From Pseudomonadota bacterium (GTDB lineage Bacteria; Pseudomonadota; Gammaproteobacteria; Burkholderiales; JABEVD01): DNA of 64,000 nucleotides. The first letter of the stretch is position 1. Every line of letters begins with the position of its first letter. The DNA is taken from NCBI GenBank assembly GCA_021806605.1, contig JAJZQY010000001.1, forward strand, positions 142,937-206,936. Direction: 5' to 3'. A model generated the notes under the pieces. The model saw nothing but the letters and a program-made list of their open reading frames with translations, searched no databases and had not been told where the DNA came from. Below are positions 19,195-28,262 of this stretch, one piece after another. Position numbers and translations under genes: made by a program.

Positions 19195-19388
19195 ATTTCT
19201 TCCTGCTGCAATTTATCTCCGGCAAGGAATTATCTAGTGCGGCGTGAATAACCCCGGGAATTGTTCACCTCGGCCACAATCCCCGCCTTCTTATCAAAAC
19301 CGGATAGCCGTAGGCTCAATGTGCCGAGTTCGGCTTGGCATGATTTAAGGAAATTTGGATGTCGCCATCACAATATAGACTGCTTTAT

Positions 19389-20297
19389 TCAATCCAGCCT
19401 GATGCCATGCTTTTCTAACAATATTTGCTTGATTTTTTCAACAGAGCCACCGGACATTTTCTCTATTTCATTGACCTTCAGGTCGATCAGAAAGCGATAC
19501 CAAAATCCTTGCATGAAGTTGAATACAAAACCATTTTTCCCATCTAGAAACCCGAGTCGAAAAAAATAGCGGTAGAGGAAATACAGCAGTGCCCTAACGC
19601 CCAGAGGGCAAAATGAATAGAGGCCATCCTTCATGAATCGCTTCATCTTTGCCTGCCCCCCATCGAATGCCGCAAACGCATCATCATCTTGGAAGAATGA
19701 ATATTTCTTATTCAGAATATCGACAGCTTCTCTGGAAGCGTAGGCGTTATGTTTTCCGACCCAAAACGATATGCCCTTGCGATTGTCATCAACCATATTG
19801 TGCTGCATTGTTATCGTCTTTGATCCTGCATTTAGAACAATATGCTCATCCATCCAGCGCCGCTCGATTCGCCCATATCCGACCCGCCATATCCGCAACA
19901 AAATCAGCGGATAAAACCCGCCATGTCTGATCCAGCGACCATTAAAGAAAACCTTCATATTCAAGAAAACCCCTTTGACATCATCCGGCAGGGAAGGCAA
20001 TTTTGTTGCCAGTTCATTCTGCAAAGGTTGTTCCAGATATTCGTTGCCATCCAGTCGCATCACCCAGGTTGACGGAAATGGCAGATTGTCCAGTGCCCAT
20101 TGAAACTGATCGGAATAATTCTTCCATTTTCTGCGGCATACCTTTGCGCCCAGCGATTCTGCAATGGCAACTGTCGCATCAGTGGAAAACGAATCAACCA
20201 CGAAAATATTTTTGGTTAAGGGCAGAACGGATTCAATGCATCGAGCAATATCAAGCTCTTCATTGAGGGTGAGAATGACCACGGAGAGATCTAGCAT
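19389..20297 (-). CDS. Glycosyltransferase family 2 (WaaE/KdtX-like)
   Basis: The start ATG at 20297 gives LDLSVVILTLNEELDIARC, the typical GT2 N-terminus; a TTG eight codons upstream is the alternative. The 302-residue protein has VDSFSTDATVAIAESLGA and the WVMRLDGNEYLE metal-site region, where the usual DADE reads DGNE. The C-terminal half (FWVGKHNAYASREAVD and aromatic YFLYRYFFRLGFLDG) resembles the WaaE-type lipopolysaccharide core glucosyltransferases. It probably transfers a sugar in the cytoplasm. The acidic site keeps D and E but the change to DGNE is worth noting when assigning activity. Confidence 0.85.
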   Translation of the reverse strand: MLDLSVVILTLNEELDIARCIESVLPLTKNIFVVDSFSTDATVAIAESLGAKVCRRKWKNYSDQFQWALDNLPFPSTWVMRLDGNEYLEQPLQNELATKLPSLPDDVKGVFLNMKVFFNGRWIRHGGFYPLILLRIWRVGYGRIERRWMDEHIVLNAGSKTITMQHNMVDDNRKGISFWVGKHNAYASREAVDILNKKYSFFQDDDAFAAFDGGQAKMKRFMKDGLYSFCPLGVRALLYFLYRYFFRLGFLDGKNGFVFNFMQGFWYRFLIDLKVNEIEKMSGGSVEKIKQILLEKHGIRLD

Positions 20298-20333
20298 TGC
20301 TGTAACACCTTCTTGGCCCAAGAAACTTAGCGG

Positions 20334-21110
20334 TCACTCGAACAGCGATAACTCATTGTAGTTGATGATCTGGAAATGTGATTCCTTGAAAATTGACATC
20401 AGTCTATCGGGCTGAAGCAACGGCATGGCCTCATGATGACGCCACGCCTCTTCTTTCCCGGGATGAATGGCGATTTCAGTGATGCCACTTTTAACAACAT
20501 CATGCAGAAGATTTGGCCAATCCGTAACTCCCTTGTCTATTGCAAGGAAATGATCCGGGCACTTGAGTCCTTTGTATGAATTAATAAAAAAATCGTTGAT
20601 CGCCTTACGGCGAATGGAATGAGAAAAATAAGTATTTTGAGGACGACGGACGCTGCAGATATTCAATCTGGACAGCTCAGGTCTGATCGCATTGATGATG
20701 AACGGGAATTTGTGCAAATGCCCGTGGCTATCGACATGCGAAATTGTAACGCCATGATCCAGCAACTCTGCGACCTGGAGCCGGAATTCTCGCCTGATAT
20801 CTTCTGCATTCAATAGTTGTATCAATGCACGCAGCCTTTGCAGCCTGCTTGTATAAAACCTGTTGTTCTTGTTGCACAATGACCCGCATTCACTGGACAT
20901 TGCGACATGGCCGTCAACGATATTGAAATGTAGGCCGAAGGAAAACCTCGATTTATTGTCCTTGGCAAATTGATAGGCAGGTTCCGAATATGGCATCCCT
21001 GTCATTATTGTTGCGCTCGACAGCATCCCAGCTTCAAAACAGGCAACTGTAGTCTCATAAGTATCCTGATTGAATCCGAAATCATCGGCATTGAGAATAA
21101 GTTTACGCAT
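20334..21110 (-). CDS. ChbG/YdjC-family carbohydrate deacetylase
   Basis: The 258-residue protein begins MRKLILNADDFGFNQDTYET; the two Asp of NADDFG bind the metal. The other metal-site elements are visible: FGLHFNIVDG and THVDSHGHLHKF-like SHVDSHGHLHKFPF, plus the late IAIHPGKEE. YdjC/ChbG enzymes remove N-acetyl groups from small N-acetylated sugars or lipid-linked glycans. In a polysaccharide cluster it could deacetylate the repeat unit or its lipid-linked precursor. The start ATG at 21110 overlaps the end of the upstream glycosyltransferase by 8 bases; the 36 extra residues of the open frame upstream are not part of the family. Confidence 0.85.
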   Translation of the reverse strand: MRKLILNADDFGFNQDTYETTVACFEAGMLSSATIMTGMPYSEPAYQFAKDNKSRFSFGLHFNIVDGHVAMSSECGSLCNKNNRFYTSRLQRLRALIQLLNAEDIRREFRLQVAELLDHGVTISHVDSHGHLHKFPFIINAIRPELSRLNICSVRRPQNTYFSHSIRRKAINDFFINSYKGLKCPDHFLAIDKGVTDWPNLLHDVVKSGITEIAIHPGKEEAWRHHEAMPLLQPDRLMSIFKESHFQIINYNELSLFE

Positions 21111-22272
21111 GATTTCGAGGTGCCCCGCTAGAAATGGCTTGATATGCTGCCATCCAGCGATCACCAACCACATCCCAACTGTAACGCTCCTCAACAAACC
21201 GACGCGACAGATAACCACGTTGCATGCGCTCGCTCAACGTCCAAGAAGCGGCATATCGAAGCGCATCAGCAAGTTCCATGGCATTCGGATCGACCAGCAC
21301 ACCGCCGCTCTCTTCCCAGTCCAGTAAGCCAGTCTGTGTCGTAGTGATGGTCGGCGTATAGGCAGCCGCCGATTCCAGATTCACCAGTGCAATAACTTCA
21401 GAATAAGATGGCACCACAACAGCCCAGGCTCTGGAGAGCAATGATTCTTTCCTCTCCCTCTGGACAGGTCCGATAAAAAACACGCTCCGCTCCAGGCCAT
21501 GATCCTTAACCAACTGCTTGAGATATCGGGAATACTCGGCAGAATAGTCAGGCCCGGCAACCACCAGCTTGTAGCCTTCCCGTTCCAGCCTGGAGAAGGC
21601 GGCTATCAAAAGATCCAACCCCTTTATCGGATGTAGCCTTCCCAGAAACAGGAAATACCGATCTTCATCAGGGATGGCTGGGGAGCATTTCCACGACGTC
21701 TTCAAATCAATTGCATTCGGAATGCGTACCTGTGGAACGCCGGGAAATGCAAGAAACAGCGACTCAGATTCCCGCTGCGTGATTGCATGCAGACAATCCA
21801 CCTGTTGCAGAACCGGCCTAACCATAGTATTCCAGTAAAGCCGTTTACCTCTCCCCCATCTTGCACGAAACCATGGCTCAAGCATGCCATGTGCGCTAAG
21901 AACAATTGGAATTCCCTTCTTTCTGGCCGCCAGAATCACTTTCCTTTGAATCCAGCTAAAGACACCGTGGACATGTATGATATCGGGATTGAATTCTTGA
22001 ATATGGTTCTCGAGAAAAATTTTCTGGAGAGGATGCCAAAGCAAAGGCCGTATCGGAGCAAAGCTGGGGATGAGCGCCACGCTGCTCGAATCCGGATTCG
22101 GCACACCATCGACATGTGCGGCCACTATCTCGCAGCGAATTCCCCTTGAGCGACAATACGCCACAAGCCTAACCAGCACCTGAGAAACTCCAAAAAGCCC
22201 ATTTCCATATCCTTCTGACACAATGAGTATTCTTGAGATGGCTGGCGCCTTGCCCAAAGCATTCTCACTCAA
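21103..22272 (-). CDS. Glycosyltransferase family 4 (GT-B)
   Basis: A 389-residue GT-B enzyme. The N-terminal domain shows RILIVSEGYGNGLFGVSQVL and DIIHVHGVFSWIQRK; the C-terminal domain shows YFLFLGRLHPIKGLDLLIAA and a catalytic-site region VVPSYSEVIALVNLESAA in place of the more common EPFGLVxxEA. The only suitable start is a TTG at 22272 that overlaps the sulfotransferase stop by 8 bases, so translation may be coupled. The donor and acceptor sugars are not known. It is one of eight glycosyltransferases in this cluster. Confidence 0.85.
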   Translation of the reverse strand: MSENALGKAPAISRILIVSEGYGNGLFGVSQVLVRLVAYCRSRGIRCEIVAAHVDGVPNPDSSSVALIPSFAPIRPLLWHPLQKIFLENHIQEFNPDIIHVHGVFSWIQRKVILAARKKGIPIVLSAHGMLEPWFRARWGRGKRLYWNTMVRPVLQQVDCLHAITQRESESLFLAFPGVPQVRIPNAIDLKTSWKCSPAIPDEDRYFLFLGRLHPIKGLDLLIAAFSRLEREGYKLVVAGPDYSAEYSRYLKQLVKDHGLERSVFFIGPVQRERKESLLSRAWAVVVPSYSEVIALVNLESAAAYTPTITTTQTGLLDWEESGGVLVDPNAMELADALRYAASWTLSERMQRGYLSRRFVEERYSWDVVGDRWMAAYQAISSGAPRNHA

Positions 22273-23101
22273 AATATCCCAGCCTTTCCATCACGGGATG
22301 GTCGTGGAGCTGGTCATAAATGAGCGACTCAAGCCCGGGATCGATCACTCGCCTCCAGCTATCGACCTGGCCGTTCCTGAAAGTATGTGTTCCGCCATAT
22401 AGTTGGTTTACAACCCGTTCCATCAAGACACCATCATCCGGCACGCCGATATGCCGAAAAATATTTGCAATGGTATCTCGCTGCAGATTGTCATCTCCGC
22501 CCCCCTTCCCGCCGACGATATCCTCATACTTAACAATTAATACGCCCTCAGCATCAACCCATCCCTGCAGTTGATTCAGCACCGAACGAAAACTACGGTA
22601 ATAAAACGATGAGAAGGGATCCCCCCATCCATTCAGCAAATGGTCAATGCGTTGCTTGATGCTGAGTTTCGAGAGTCTGATATGAGGCTCCCTCCAGTAG
22701 TAGCCCGGTTCTGCTATATAACTTGCCCAGGATGCCAGAACGGCACATGGGTGCCGGATAACCTGAAGCGTTTTATATCCTTGCGAACGAAGGATTGCAT
22801 GGTAGTGTTCAGAATACGCAGCATGACCGGTGACGTACCCGTCCGCCCTCCTCAGATAGGACACCAACCAGCGCGGCGAGACACTGATGGGCACTTCCAG
22901 TCCAATCATGATGGGAGTCTCCGTAGCTTTCGGCATCCTCAGTACTTGCTTGATAGCAGCATAGCGGCCAAATGCCGAGGATGCCGCCACGCTCTTTCCT
23001 GAATATGGGACAAGCGCCAAATCAAGGCATTTCTGAACCATGTTGGTTCCGGACTTGGGTAATGAGTTGATAAGGACCTTGCTCATGTCATGTCCATTCA
23101 T
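22265..23101 (-). CDS. Sulfotransferase family protein
   Basis: The 278-residue protein has the PAPS 5'-phosphosulfate loop LINSLPKSGTNMVQKCLD near residue 10-27 and the 3'-phosphate-binding region LQVIRHPCAVLASWASY at about 120. VLIVKYEDIVGG matches the LxVRYEDL element of sulfotransferase family 1/3 folds. It should transfer sulfate from PAPS to a sugar hydroxyl. The start at 23101 (MNGHDMSKV) has AAGG at six bases; MSKV at 23086 is an alternative. No PAPS-synthesis genes are near. It is an unusual tailoring enzyme among methyltransferases and predicts a sulfated polymer. Confidence 0.8.
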   Translation of the reverse strand: MNGHDMSKVLINSLPKSGTNMVQKCLDLALVPYSGKSVAASSAFGRYAAIKQVLRMPKATETPIMIGLEVPISVSPRWLVSYLRRADGYVTGHAAYSEHYHAILRSQGYKTLQVIRHPCAVLASWASYIAEPGYYWREPHIRLSKLSIKQRIDHLLNGWGDPFSSFYYRSFRSVLNQLQGWVDAEGVLIVKYEDIVGGKGGGDDNLQRDTIANIFRHIGVPDDGVLMERVVNQLYGGTHTFRNGQVDSWRRVIDPGLESLIYDQLHDHPVMERLGYFE

Positions 23102-23141
23102 AATTCGCCTTGTCCCGCTCCAAAGCATGGCTTCGCATTCC

Positions 23142-23813
23142 TTATACAGCCCCCTTTAGCCCATGAACAATCATGGAGTTGGCCAGCAGGGAGATTCTTC
23201 CCGCAGTCTCAAACTGAATTTCCTCAAGCTGATATTCCTGGACCAACTGCACCAATGTTTGCTTTGAAAAGAACTTGACATGCCCGTAATCCCTCAAAGG
23301 ATGCCAGTGGGCATCAAAGCCGTTCGTGATTGCCAACGCAAGATTTTTCCAGTATCCATGATAAGGAGTGGACAAAATCAGCAAGCCGCCTGGTCTTAAA
23401 GCCCGCATGGCATTCTGCATCAGCATTCTGGGCAACAACAAATGCTCGATTACCTCGACAGAAACAACCGCATCAAATTGATCTATATGACCATCGCCGA
23501 TATGTTCGGACATCAAATCCAGTCTTGAAAACGGAATCCATGGATAGCGATCCCGTGCAATTCCAATTCCGGAGCAACTGCTGTCCACCCCTTCCATCTT
23601 GAAGCCTTCCTGGTAGAGGGAATTGGTAAAGGCACCGTTCCCGCATCCCAAATCAAGCACCCTGGACACAGAATTCTCTCTTAACAATTTGACTATTATA
23701 GGTTTCACCAATCGATGTACCGGCGATTCGCCCTCTTCCTCCCAGACAAACTCGCCCGCAGCCAAAGAAAGGCTTTTGTCTTGCCGCGCTTTAGTTCCAA
23801 TCTGCATAACCAT
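23142..23813 (-). CDS. Class I SAM-dependent methyltransferase
   Basis: The 223-residue protein has motif I in RVLDLGCGNGAFTNSLYQ, the acidic end of strand 2 in MEGVDSSCSG, and the post-II/III region FDAVVSVEVIEHLLLP and ALRPGGLLILSTPYHG. This is the UbiG/Coq3-like group of class I methyltransferases, often sugar O- or C-methyltransferases in polysaccharide loci. CGGGG is seven bases ahead of the ATG. It lies between another methyltransferase gene and the sulfotransferase gene in one operon. Confidence 0.85.
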   Translation of the reverse strand: MVMQIGTKARQDKSLSLAAGEFVWEEEGESPVHRLVKPIIVKLLRENSVSRVLDLGCGNGAFTNSLYQEGFKMEGVDSSCSGIGIARDRYPWIPFSRLDLMSEHIGDGHIDQFDAVVSVEVIEHLLLPRMLMQNAMRALRPGGLLILSTPYHGYWKNLALAITNGFDAHWHPLRDYGHVKFFSKQTLVQLVQEYQLEEIQFETAGRISLLANSMIVHGLKGAV

Positions 23814-23853
23814 TCAATACCCCGAATTTTTGCTGACTTCTGGTGCAGGGCAA

Positions 23854-24480
23854 CTACTTAAGGCACTCAACTCCCAGACAATCATCCCATCGATCCCTTT
23901 CCTCGACTTTCCCGAACATCGCATCAGAGGCATCGCCAAACTGAGCCCGCCTGATACTTCCGAATCCGACACTCTCCAGCTCAAGCTCAATCGATTTGAA
24001 GTCCCACATCCATAAGTGCCGTGAGTTCCCTGCCCATTCAAACAGGAGTCCTTTCATTCCTCTATCGCGCACCTGTTTGCCAAGTCCTGTATGCTTCATG
24101 AACTTGATTGCCGCCTCACGATTCTTATCATTGACATATTCTTCTACGATCTTCTCCAAATCGGGCAATACCAGGCGGAATATTCCTCCTTGACCGAGGA
24201 TCCGATGGGTGTTTCTTAATGCCGTCCTGAAATCACTCAGCGACAAATGCTCCAGCACATGGGAACAATACACCGCCCTGCATGAATCATCGGTTACCGG
24301 CAGGCCACGAACGATGTCGCCATATTCCACATTTCCCGGAAAGGGCAAGGGATTTTTCGTATAAAATCTCCCGAAGATCGGCAGTTTTTCGAAACGCAAC
24401 GTAGGTGATGCATCGAAATTCCGCCATTCTTCGGGAGCAGACCAGCCGCAGCCATACTGCACATACCGACTTGCATTCAT
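23854..24480 (-). CDS. Methyltransferase-domain protein
   Basis: The start at 24480 is preceded by GAGGTG at seven bases, and gives MNASRYVQYGCGWSAPEEWR. The 208-residue protein shows a shortened motif I (VQYGCGWSAPEEWRNFDASP), a typical post-I stretch AVYCSHVLEHLSLSDF, and RILGQGGIFRLVLPDLEKI. This is the class I SAM methyltransferase type in which the glycine-rich loop is degenerate, common in capsule and O-antigen clusters. Function is inferred from fold only; it may act on a sugar or assist another methyltransferase. It is directly upstream of the UbiG-like methyltransferase gene. Confidence 0.75.
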   Translation of the reverse strand: MNASRYVQYGCGWSAPEEWRNFDASPTLRFEKLPIFGRFYTKNPLPFPGNVEYGDIVRGLPVTDDSCRAVYCSHVLEHLSLSDFRTALRNTHRILGQGGIFRLVLPDLEKIVEEYVNDKNREAAIKFMKHTGLGKQVRDRGMKGLLFEWAGNSRHLWMWDFKSIELELESVGFGSIRRAQFGDASDAMFGKVEERDRWDDCLGVECLK

Positions 24481-24503
24481 CCCTTTCACCTCTGGTGATC
24501 GCA

Positions 24504-25682
24504 TCATAGATACCCAAGGCGCTCTTCGCTCTCGCAGCAACGCAGTCTCGGTCTGTCGCCCTCCCGATGGAAATAAAATTTCACCACATCATGCATATAT
24601 TTCGCCGCGACTTCTGGCTCAATGAGCGTCTTTACCTTGGACGCCTTGTCTCGCCAAACGCGCAGCACAGTCGGATCATCCGCGATCCGCTGAATGATTT
24701 TTTGGAGACCTGCTACATCCTCGTTGCGAAAGACCGCTCCGGCGCCACTTGCCTCCACCAGACAAGCAGCTCCGACATTTTCACTCGCCACAACAGGTAT
24801 GCCCTGCAATAGCGCCTCATTGACCACTACACCCCATCCATCATGCCTGCTCGGCAGGACAAGCACATCGTATTGCGCAATCGTCGCTTGCGCTTCTCCA
24901 AATGGAATTATGCCCTTGTAAATCACGCAATCCGATGACAACGGGACACGATCGGATTCGCCCGGGCCATAAACATCAACGATCACATTGGCCCCGCGAA
25001 GATGGCAATTGCTCACCGCCTCGATCAAAACATCCAGCCCCTTCCTCTGCAGCAATGAACCGAGGAATACCAGCCGAATCATGCCGACCCTGCGAGGCAG
25101 TTCCTCCCCGACATCCGCAACTGTGGGTATAAAGTAACCAAACGGAAAGACCTGATCATCCCTGAATCCCGCCTGCAAGAACTGCCTCACGGCGCGGTTG
25201 GACATGGCCATCACAGCCGGCCTGGAGCCGCGCGCAATGGCATTCAGCGTAAAAGCGGCAACCCGGTAAAGCAACGGGCGAAGCTTCACTTTAACCCATC
25301 CGACCAGCTTATGCTGGTCGGACATATACCCCACATTTTCTGTCGAATAGGATTCGTTCATTACCACTACCTCCATGCCATGCCACAAGGCATAAAGCAT
25401 CAAGGGAAAGTAACGTCGATCGGCCCAAAACCCGCCGAAAAAATGAACTGCATCATGGTGCTTTTTGAGTATGGCGGTGCCATGCGCCCACCAATTCTCT
25501 GAAGAGAGGCAGGTAACCTCCATGCCTTCCAGGTTCGCTTTTTTCCACCCTTGCCGCTTGCGAACTTCGCTCTCAGACTTGGCGATCAAATGCACGATGG
25601 GCTCTGATAAGAGATTCTGGAATGCCTGCCAGGTATATAGCTGGTGGTCTGTAAACAGGGTTTGCCAATTGACTATTTTCAT
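24504..25682 (-). CDS. Glycosyltransferase family 4 (GT-B)
   Basis: The 392-residue protein has a GT-B C-terminal domain with IRLVFLGSLLQRKGLDVLIE, a nucleotide-binding loop VDVYGPGE and the active-site motif DVLVLPSRHDGWGVVVNEAL, where Glu of the EX7E motif is present. The N-terminal domain contains HFFGGFWADRRYFPLML and VVVMNESYSTENVG. It should be a retaining transferase in the polymer assembly. The start ATG gives MKIVNWQTLFTDHQ. It is 66 bases after the Wzy-like polymerase gene. Confidence 0.88.
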   Translation of the reverse strand: MKIVNWQTLFTDHQLYTWQAFQNLLSEPIVHLIAKSESEVRKRQGWKKANLEGMEVTCLSSENWWAHGTAILKKHHDAVHFFGGFWADRRYFPLMLYALWHGMEVVVMNESYSTENVGYMSDQHKLVGWVKVKLRPLLYRVAAFTLNAIARGSRPAVMAMSNRAVRQFLQAGFRDDQVFPFGYFIPTVADVGEELPRRVGMIRLVFLGSLLQRKGLDVLIEAVSNCHLRGANVIVDVYGPGESDRVPLSSDCVIYKGIIPFGEAQATIAQYDVLVLPSRHDGWGVVVNEALLQGIPVVASENVGAACLVEASGAGAVFRNEDVAGLQKIIQRIADDPTVLRVWRDKASKVKTLIEPEVAAKYMHDVVKFYFHREGDRPRLRCCESEERLGYL

Positions 25683-25747
25683 CGGACCGCACTCGCAGCG
25701 AAAAACCTGAATTCATCATAGGTCACGTCAGCGCTTTTGCCCATTGT

Positions 25748-27007
25748 CTAGAATTTATTCGGGGCCGGATACAATGGTGCGATGAGCACTGAACTTTTTT
25801 TCTTGTCGCGACTGCGAAAACCGGATCCGCCCTGCGCATATCGGAGCAAATAAGTGGCCGCAAAAATCGAAATAAATGAACCCGTAGATATAAAGTTAAT
25901 TGGATACGATTCAAAAATGGAAGCGCACAACATCATCACGAACAATGCAAAAAAATAGCGAGGTATCGGGTCTTTTGATTTCTTAAGCTTCTCAAAAGAC
26001 CGCCACAGAATGGCAATGGCGCCTAAATAAAATGCCGCACAAAGCAGCAAGCCGACCATGCCGGCAGATTTCATGAATGCGAGCAAGGTGTTTTCCACAA
26101 AGACAGGACGACCCGATGTATAGGGAATCCCAAAAACGGGAAAGGAGGTAAATCCATCGATTGCATTCTCATATACATCGACCCGTGTGTTACCCCGTGC
26201 CGCCTCCTTCAGATAAAACTCGGCGATGTCATGGCTCATCAAAAAATACAAGGCAGCCAACGCAACCAATGCCAGCAAGTACAGCATGATATTCTTTTGC
26301 AGATTGCCGGTGCCAATCAAAAAAATCATGATCACACCTATAGCGCAACTCAGCATTGCCCCGCGCGAATCGGTCAAGAACAGGCAAAGCAGACATACCG
26401 GCAGCATAGCCATCTTCAGAATGAACTTTTTCGAGTTTCCATAGATCAGCAGAAAAATGGCCGTCACAGAACAAAAAGCCCAAAGCATGCCAGCCTGATT
26501 GGAATGGGCCGTAAAAAAGAAATACCTGGAACCGAACTGCATCGTACCAATACCGCCGATAAAATATTGAAGCGCTGCAAGCGCAATAAAGATCGATACC
26601 AACGTTATGCCAAATTTTTCAAGTTGGTCGACTTCACCTAGCTGGAGATTCGCCTTGGAACTGGCATAAACAGTCCCCAGTATGGAAAGTGACCCGAAGA
26701 AACTGATATACCACTCATCATTGCCATAAGCGACAAGTTTAGCGCTCAGAAAAAGGTGCAAAATGATCGGAGCCCAATAAAATCCGACAGGTGTTTTCCG
26801 GACAATGCGCCATCCTCCGCCGGCAAGCACCAGCATAACCAGCAAGATCCCGAAAATTTCCCTGTTAAAATCTATCAATATCTCCAGAAACCTGGGATAG
26901 GCGATCTCAACTGGCATAAAGTCATTCGTATAGCGGGCAATGGCCGACATCATGAACAGCAGCATGAACAGATACAACCGAAAACCAAGATTAACTGACT
27001 TTTTCAT
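25748..27007 (-). CDS. Wzy-like polysaccharide polymerase / O-antigen ligase family membrane protein
   Basis: The 419-residue protein is highly hydrophobic with about ten TM helices. A larger periplasmic loop near 265-300 (LKEAARGNTRVDVYENAIDG, FGIPYTSGRPVFVENTLLAF) carries the pattern of the Wzy_C/O-antigen ligase family, including an Arg-rich loop and a conserved His-Asn stretch (HSNQAGMLW) in TM 6. The best guess is polymerisation of lipid-linked repeat units in the periplasm rather than ligation to lipid A, since the rest of the cluster looks like an exopolysaccharide or capsule locus. Sequence alone does not separate the two. Confidence 0.78.
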   Translation of the reverse strand: MKKSVNLGFRLYLFMLLFMMSAIARYTNDFMPVEIAYPRFLEILIDFNREIFGILLVMLVLAGGGWRIVRKTPVGFYWAPIILHLFLSAKLVAYGNDEWYISFFGSLSILGTVYASSKANLQLGEVDQLEKFGITLVSIFIALAALQYFIGGIGTMQFGSRYFFFTAHSNQAGMLWAFCSVTAIFLLIYGNSKKFILKMAMLPVCLLCLFLTDSRGAMLSCAIGVIMIFLIGTGNLQKNIMLYLLALVALAALYFLMSHDIAEFYLKEAARGNTRVDVYENAIDGFTSFPVFGIPYTSGRPVFVENTLLAFMKSAGMVGLLLCAAFYLGAIAILWRSFEKLKKSKDPIPRYFFALFVMMLCASIFESYPINFISTGSFISIFAATYLLRYAQGGSGFRSRDKKKSSVLIAPLYPAPNKF

Positions 27008-27019
27008 AAATTCAATAAG

Positions 27020-28201
27020 TTAATTGACAGGCAACCCCAATATTCCGAGCATGTTTCTGACGTTGCTATCCCATGAAAAGCGTTCAGCGGTCAAGCGCGC
27101 ACGACGGCCCAATCGGGAACACGCATCGGGGTCGGATAGAAGTTGTCCCAATGCTTCTGACAGCGAGTCAACATCCTTCGGCTCAACCAACAACCCGTCG
27201 GATTCGTGGGTCACGATATCCTGTGCGCCGTTTCGCCAGCAACCCACGACCGGGCGTCCCCTGGCCATGGCTTCAATATAGACGATCCCGAAAGCTTCTC
27301 CCCAGCTGGGTAAACAAAAAACATCGCAGTTGGCCATTTCAGACATGGTCTCGGCATAGTCGAGGCGCCCAAGAAAATGCACCCGCTCTGCGATGCCCAG
27401 TTCTGTCTTGAGCGCCTCAAGCCTGGTGCGCTCGGCGCCATCGCCGACTATGCGATATTCCCATTCAAGGCCAGGTAATTTCTGGGTAATCCTTGAAAGC
27501 GCAAGCAGATTCAAATCAATTCCCTTGATCGAATCCAGGTTGCTCACGCTCAACAGAATGCGCGGCGCTGGTAATGCACGCTGGGAAAAATCGATGGTCG
27601 ACAACGGCGGTATGTCTGTGCCATTCGATACCAGCCTGACATCAGCAATACCCAGTCCTGCCGCATGCGAAAGCAGTGGAGTCCCCACTATCACCGTCGA
27701 ATCCAGGCTTGCGGCCGAATTGGCGACCCAGGCATCGAATTGTTTTCCCGCATGCCCATTGGACAGCCTTCGATCCACCCCATGTATAACCTGCACCACT
27801 TTCCCGTCAATCAGCTGTCGCCAATACGGCACGGAAAATCCGAGGTACCTCATGCCGTGAACCAGTACCGCATTCGGTCGCCATGACCTTTGAAGTTCCT
27901 TTAGGTATGCAGCAATTGCCCGGCCAGTCAGCGAAACATTGAATGCCATCGAGCCAGGAAGCCAGAACAATTGCTCGGGCAGATTATTCACACGCACTTC
28001 TTGCGGAATCAAGCTGCGGTCCTTGCCGTTCCTTCCGAGATCGCAGGAAAAAAAAGATGGGCGATGAAAAGTATTGCCGATGCACGCAACCCGGACATCG
28101 CAGCCAGCCCTGACAAAAGCGGCAACTTGCTGAGCCACGAATATCCCGCTGATTGGATTAGCCTGTGTCGGCCAGCATCCAGACAAAACAAGAAGTCGCA
28201 A
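27020..28201 (-). CDS. Glycosyltransferase family 4 (GT-B)
   Basis: A 393-residue GT-B protein. The N-terminal domain starts LLVLSGCWPTQANPISGIFV, typical of GT4 enzymes that act on lipid-linked acceptors; the C-terminal domain has ILLSVSNLDSIKGIDLNLLA and the acceptor/donor motif DVFCLPSWGEAFGIVYIEAM with both Glu of EX7E. Translation starts at a TTG that has a strong GGAGG at four bases, so the rare start codon is well supported. It lies 12 bases from the polymerase gene. Confidence 0.9.
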   Translation of the reverse strand: MRLLVLSGCWPTQANPISGIFVAQQVAAFVRAGCDVRVACIGNTFHRPSFFSCDLGRNGKDRSLIPQEVRVNNLPEQLFWLPGSMAFNVSLTGRAIAAYLKELQRSWRPNAVLVHGMRYLGFSVPYWRQLIDGKVVQVIHGVDRRLSNGHAGKQFDAWVANSAASLDSTVIVGTPLLSHAAGLGIADVRLVSNGTDIPPLSTIDFSQRALPAPRILLSVSNLDSIKGIDLNLLALSRITQKLPGLEWEYRIVGDGAERTRLEALKTELGIAERVHFLGRLDYAETMSEMANCDVFCLPSWGEAFGIVYIEAMARGRPVVGCWRNGAQDIVTHESDGLLVEPKDVDSLSEALGQLLSDPDACSRLGRRARLTAERFSWDSNVRNMLGILGLPVN

Positions 28202-28262
28202 AATTCCTCCAATTGGATAGGCCTGGTGAGCGTAGCCGATCTCACGCAGTCGGGATCCCGGG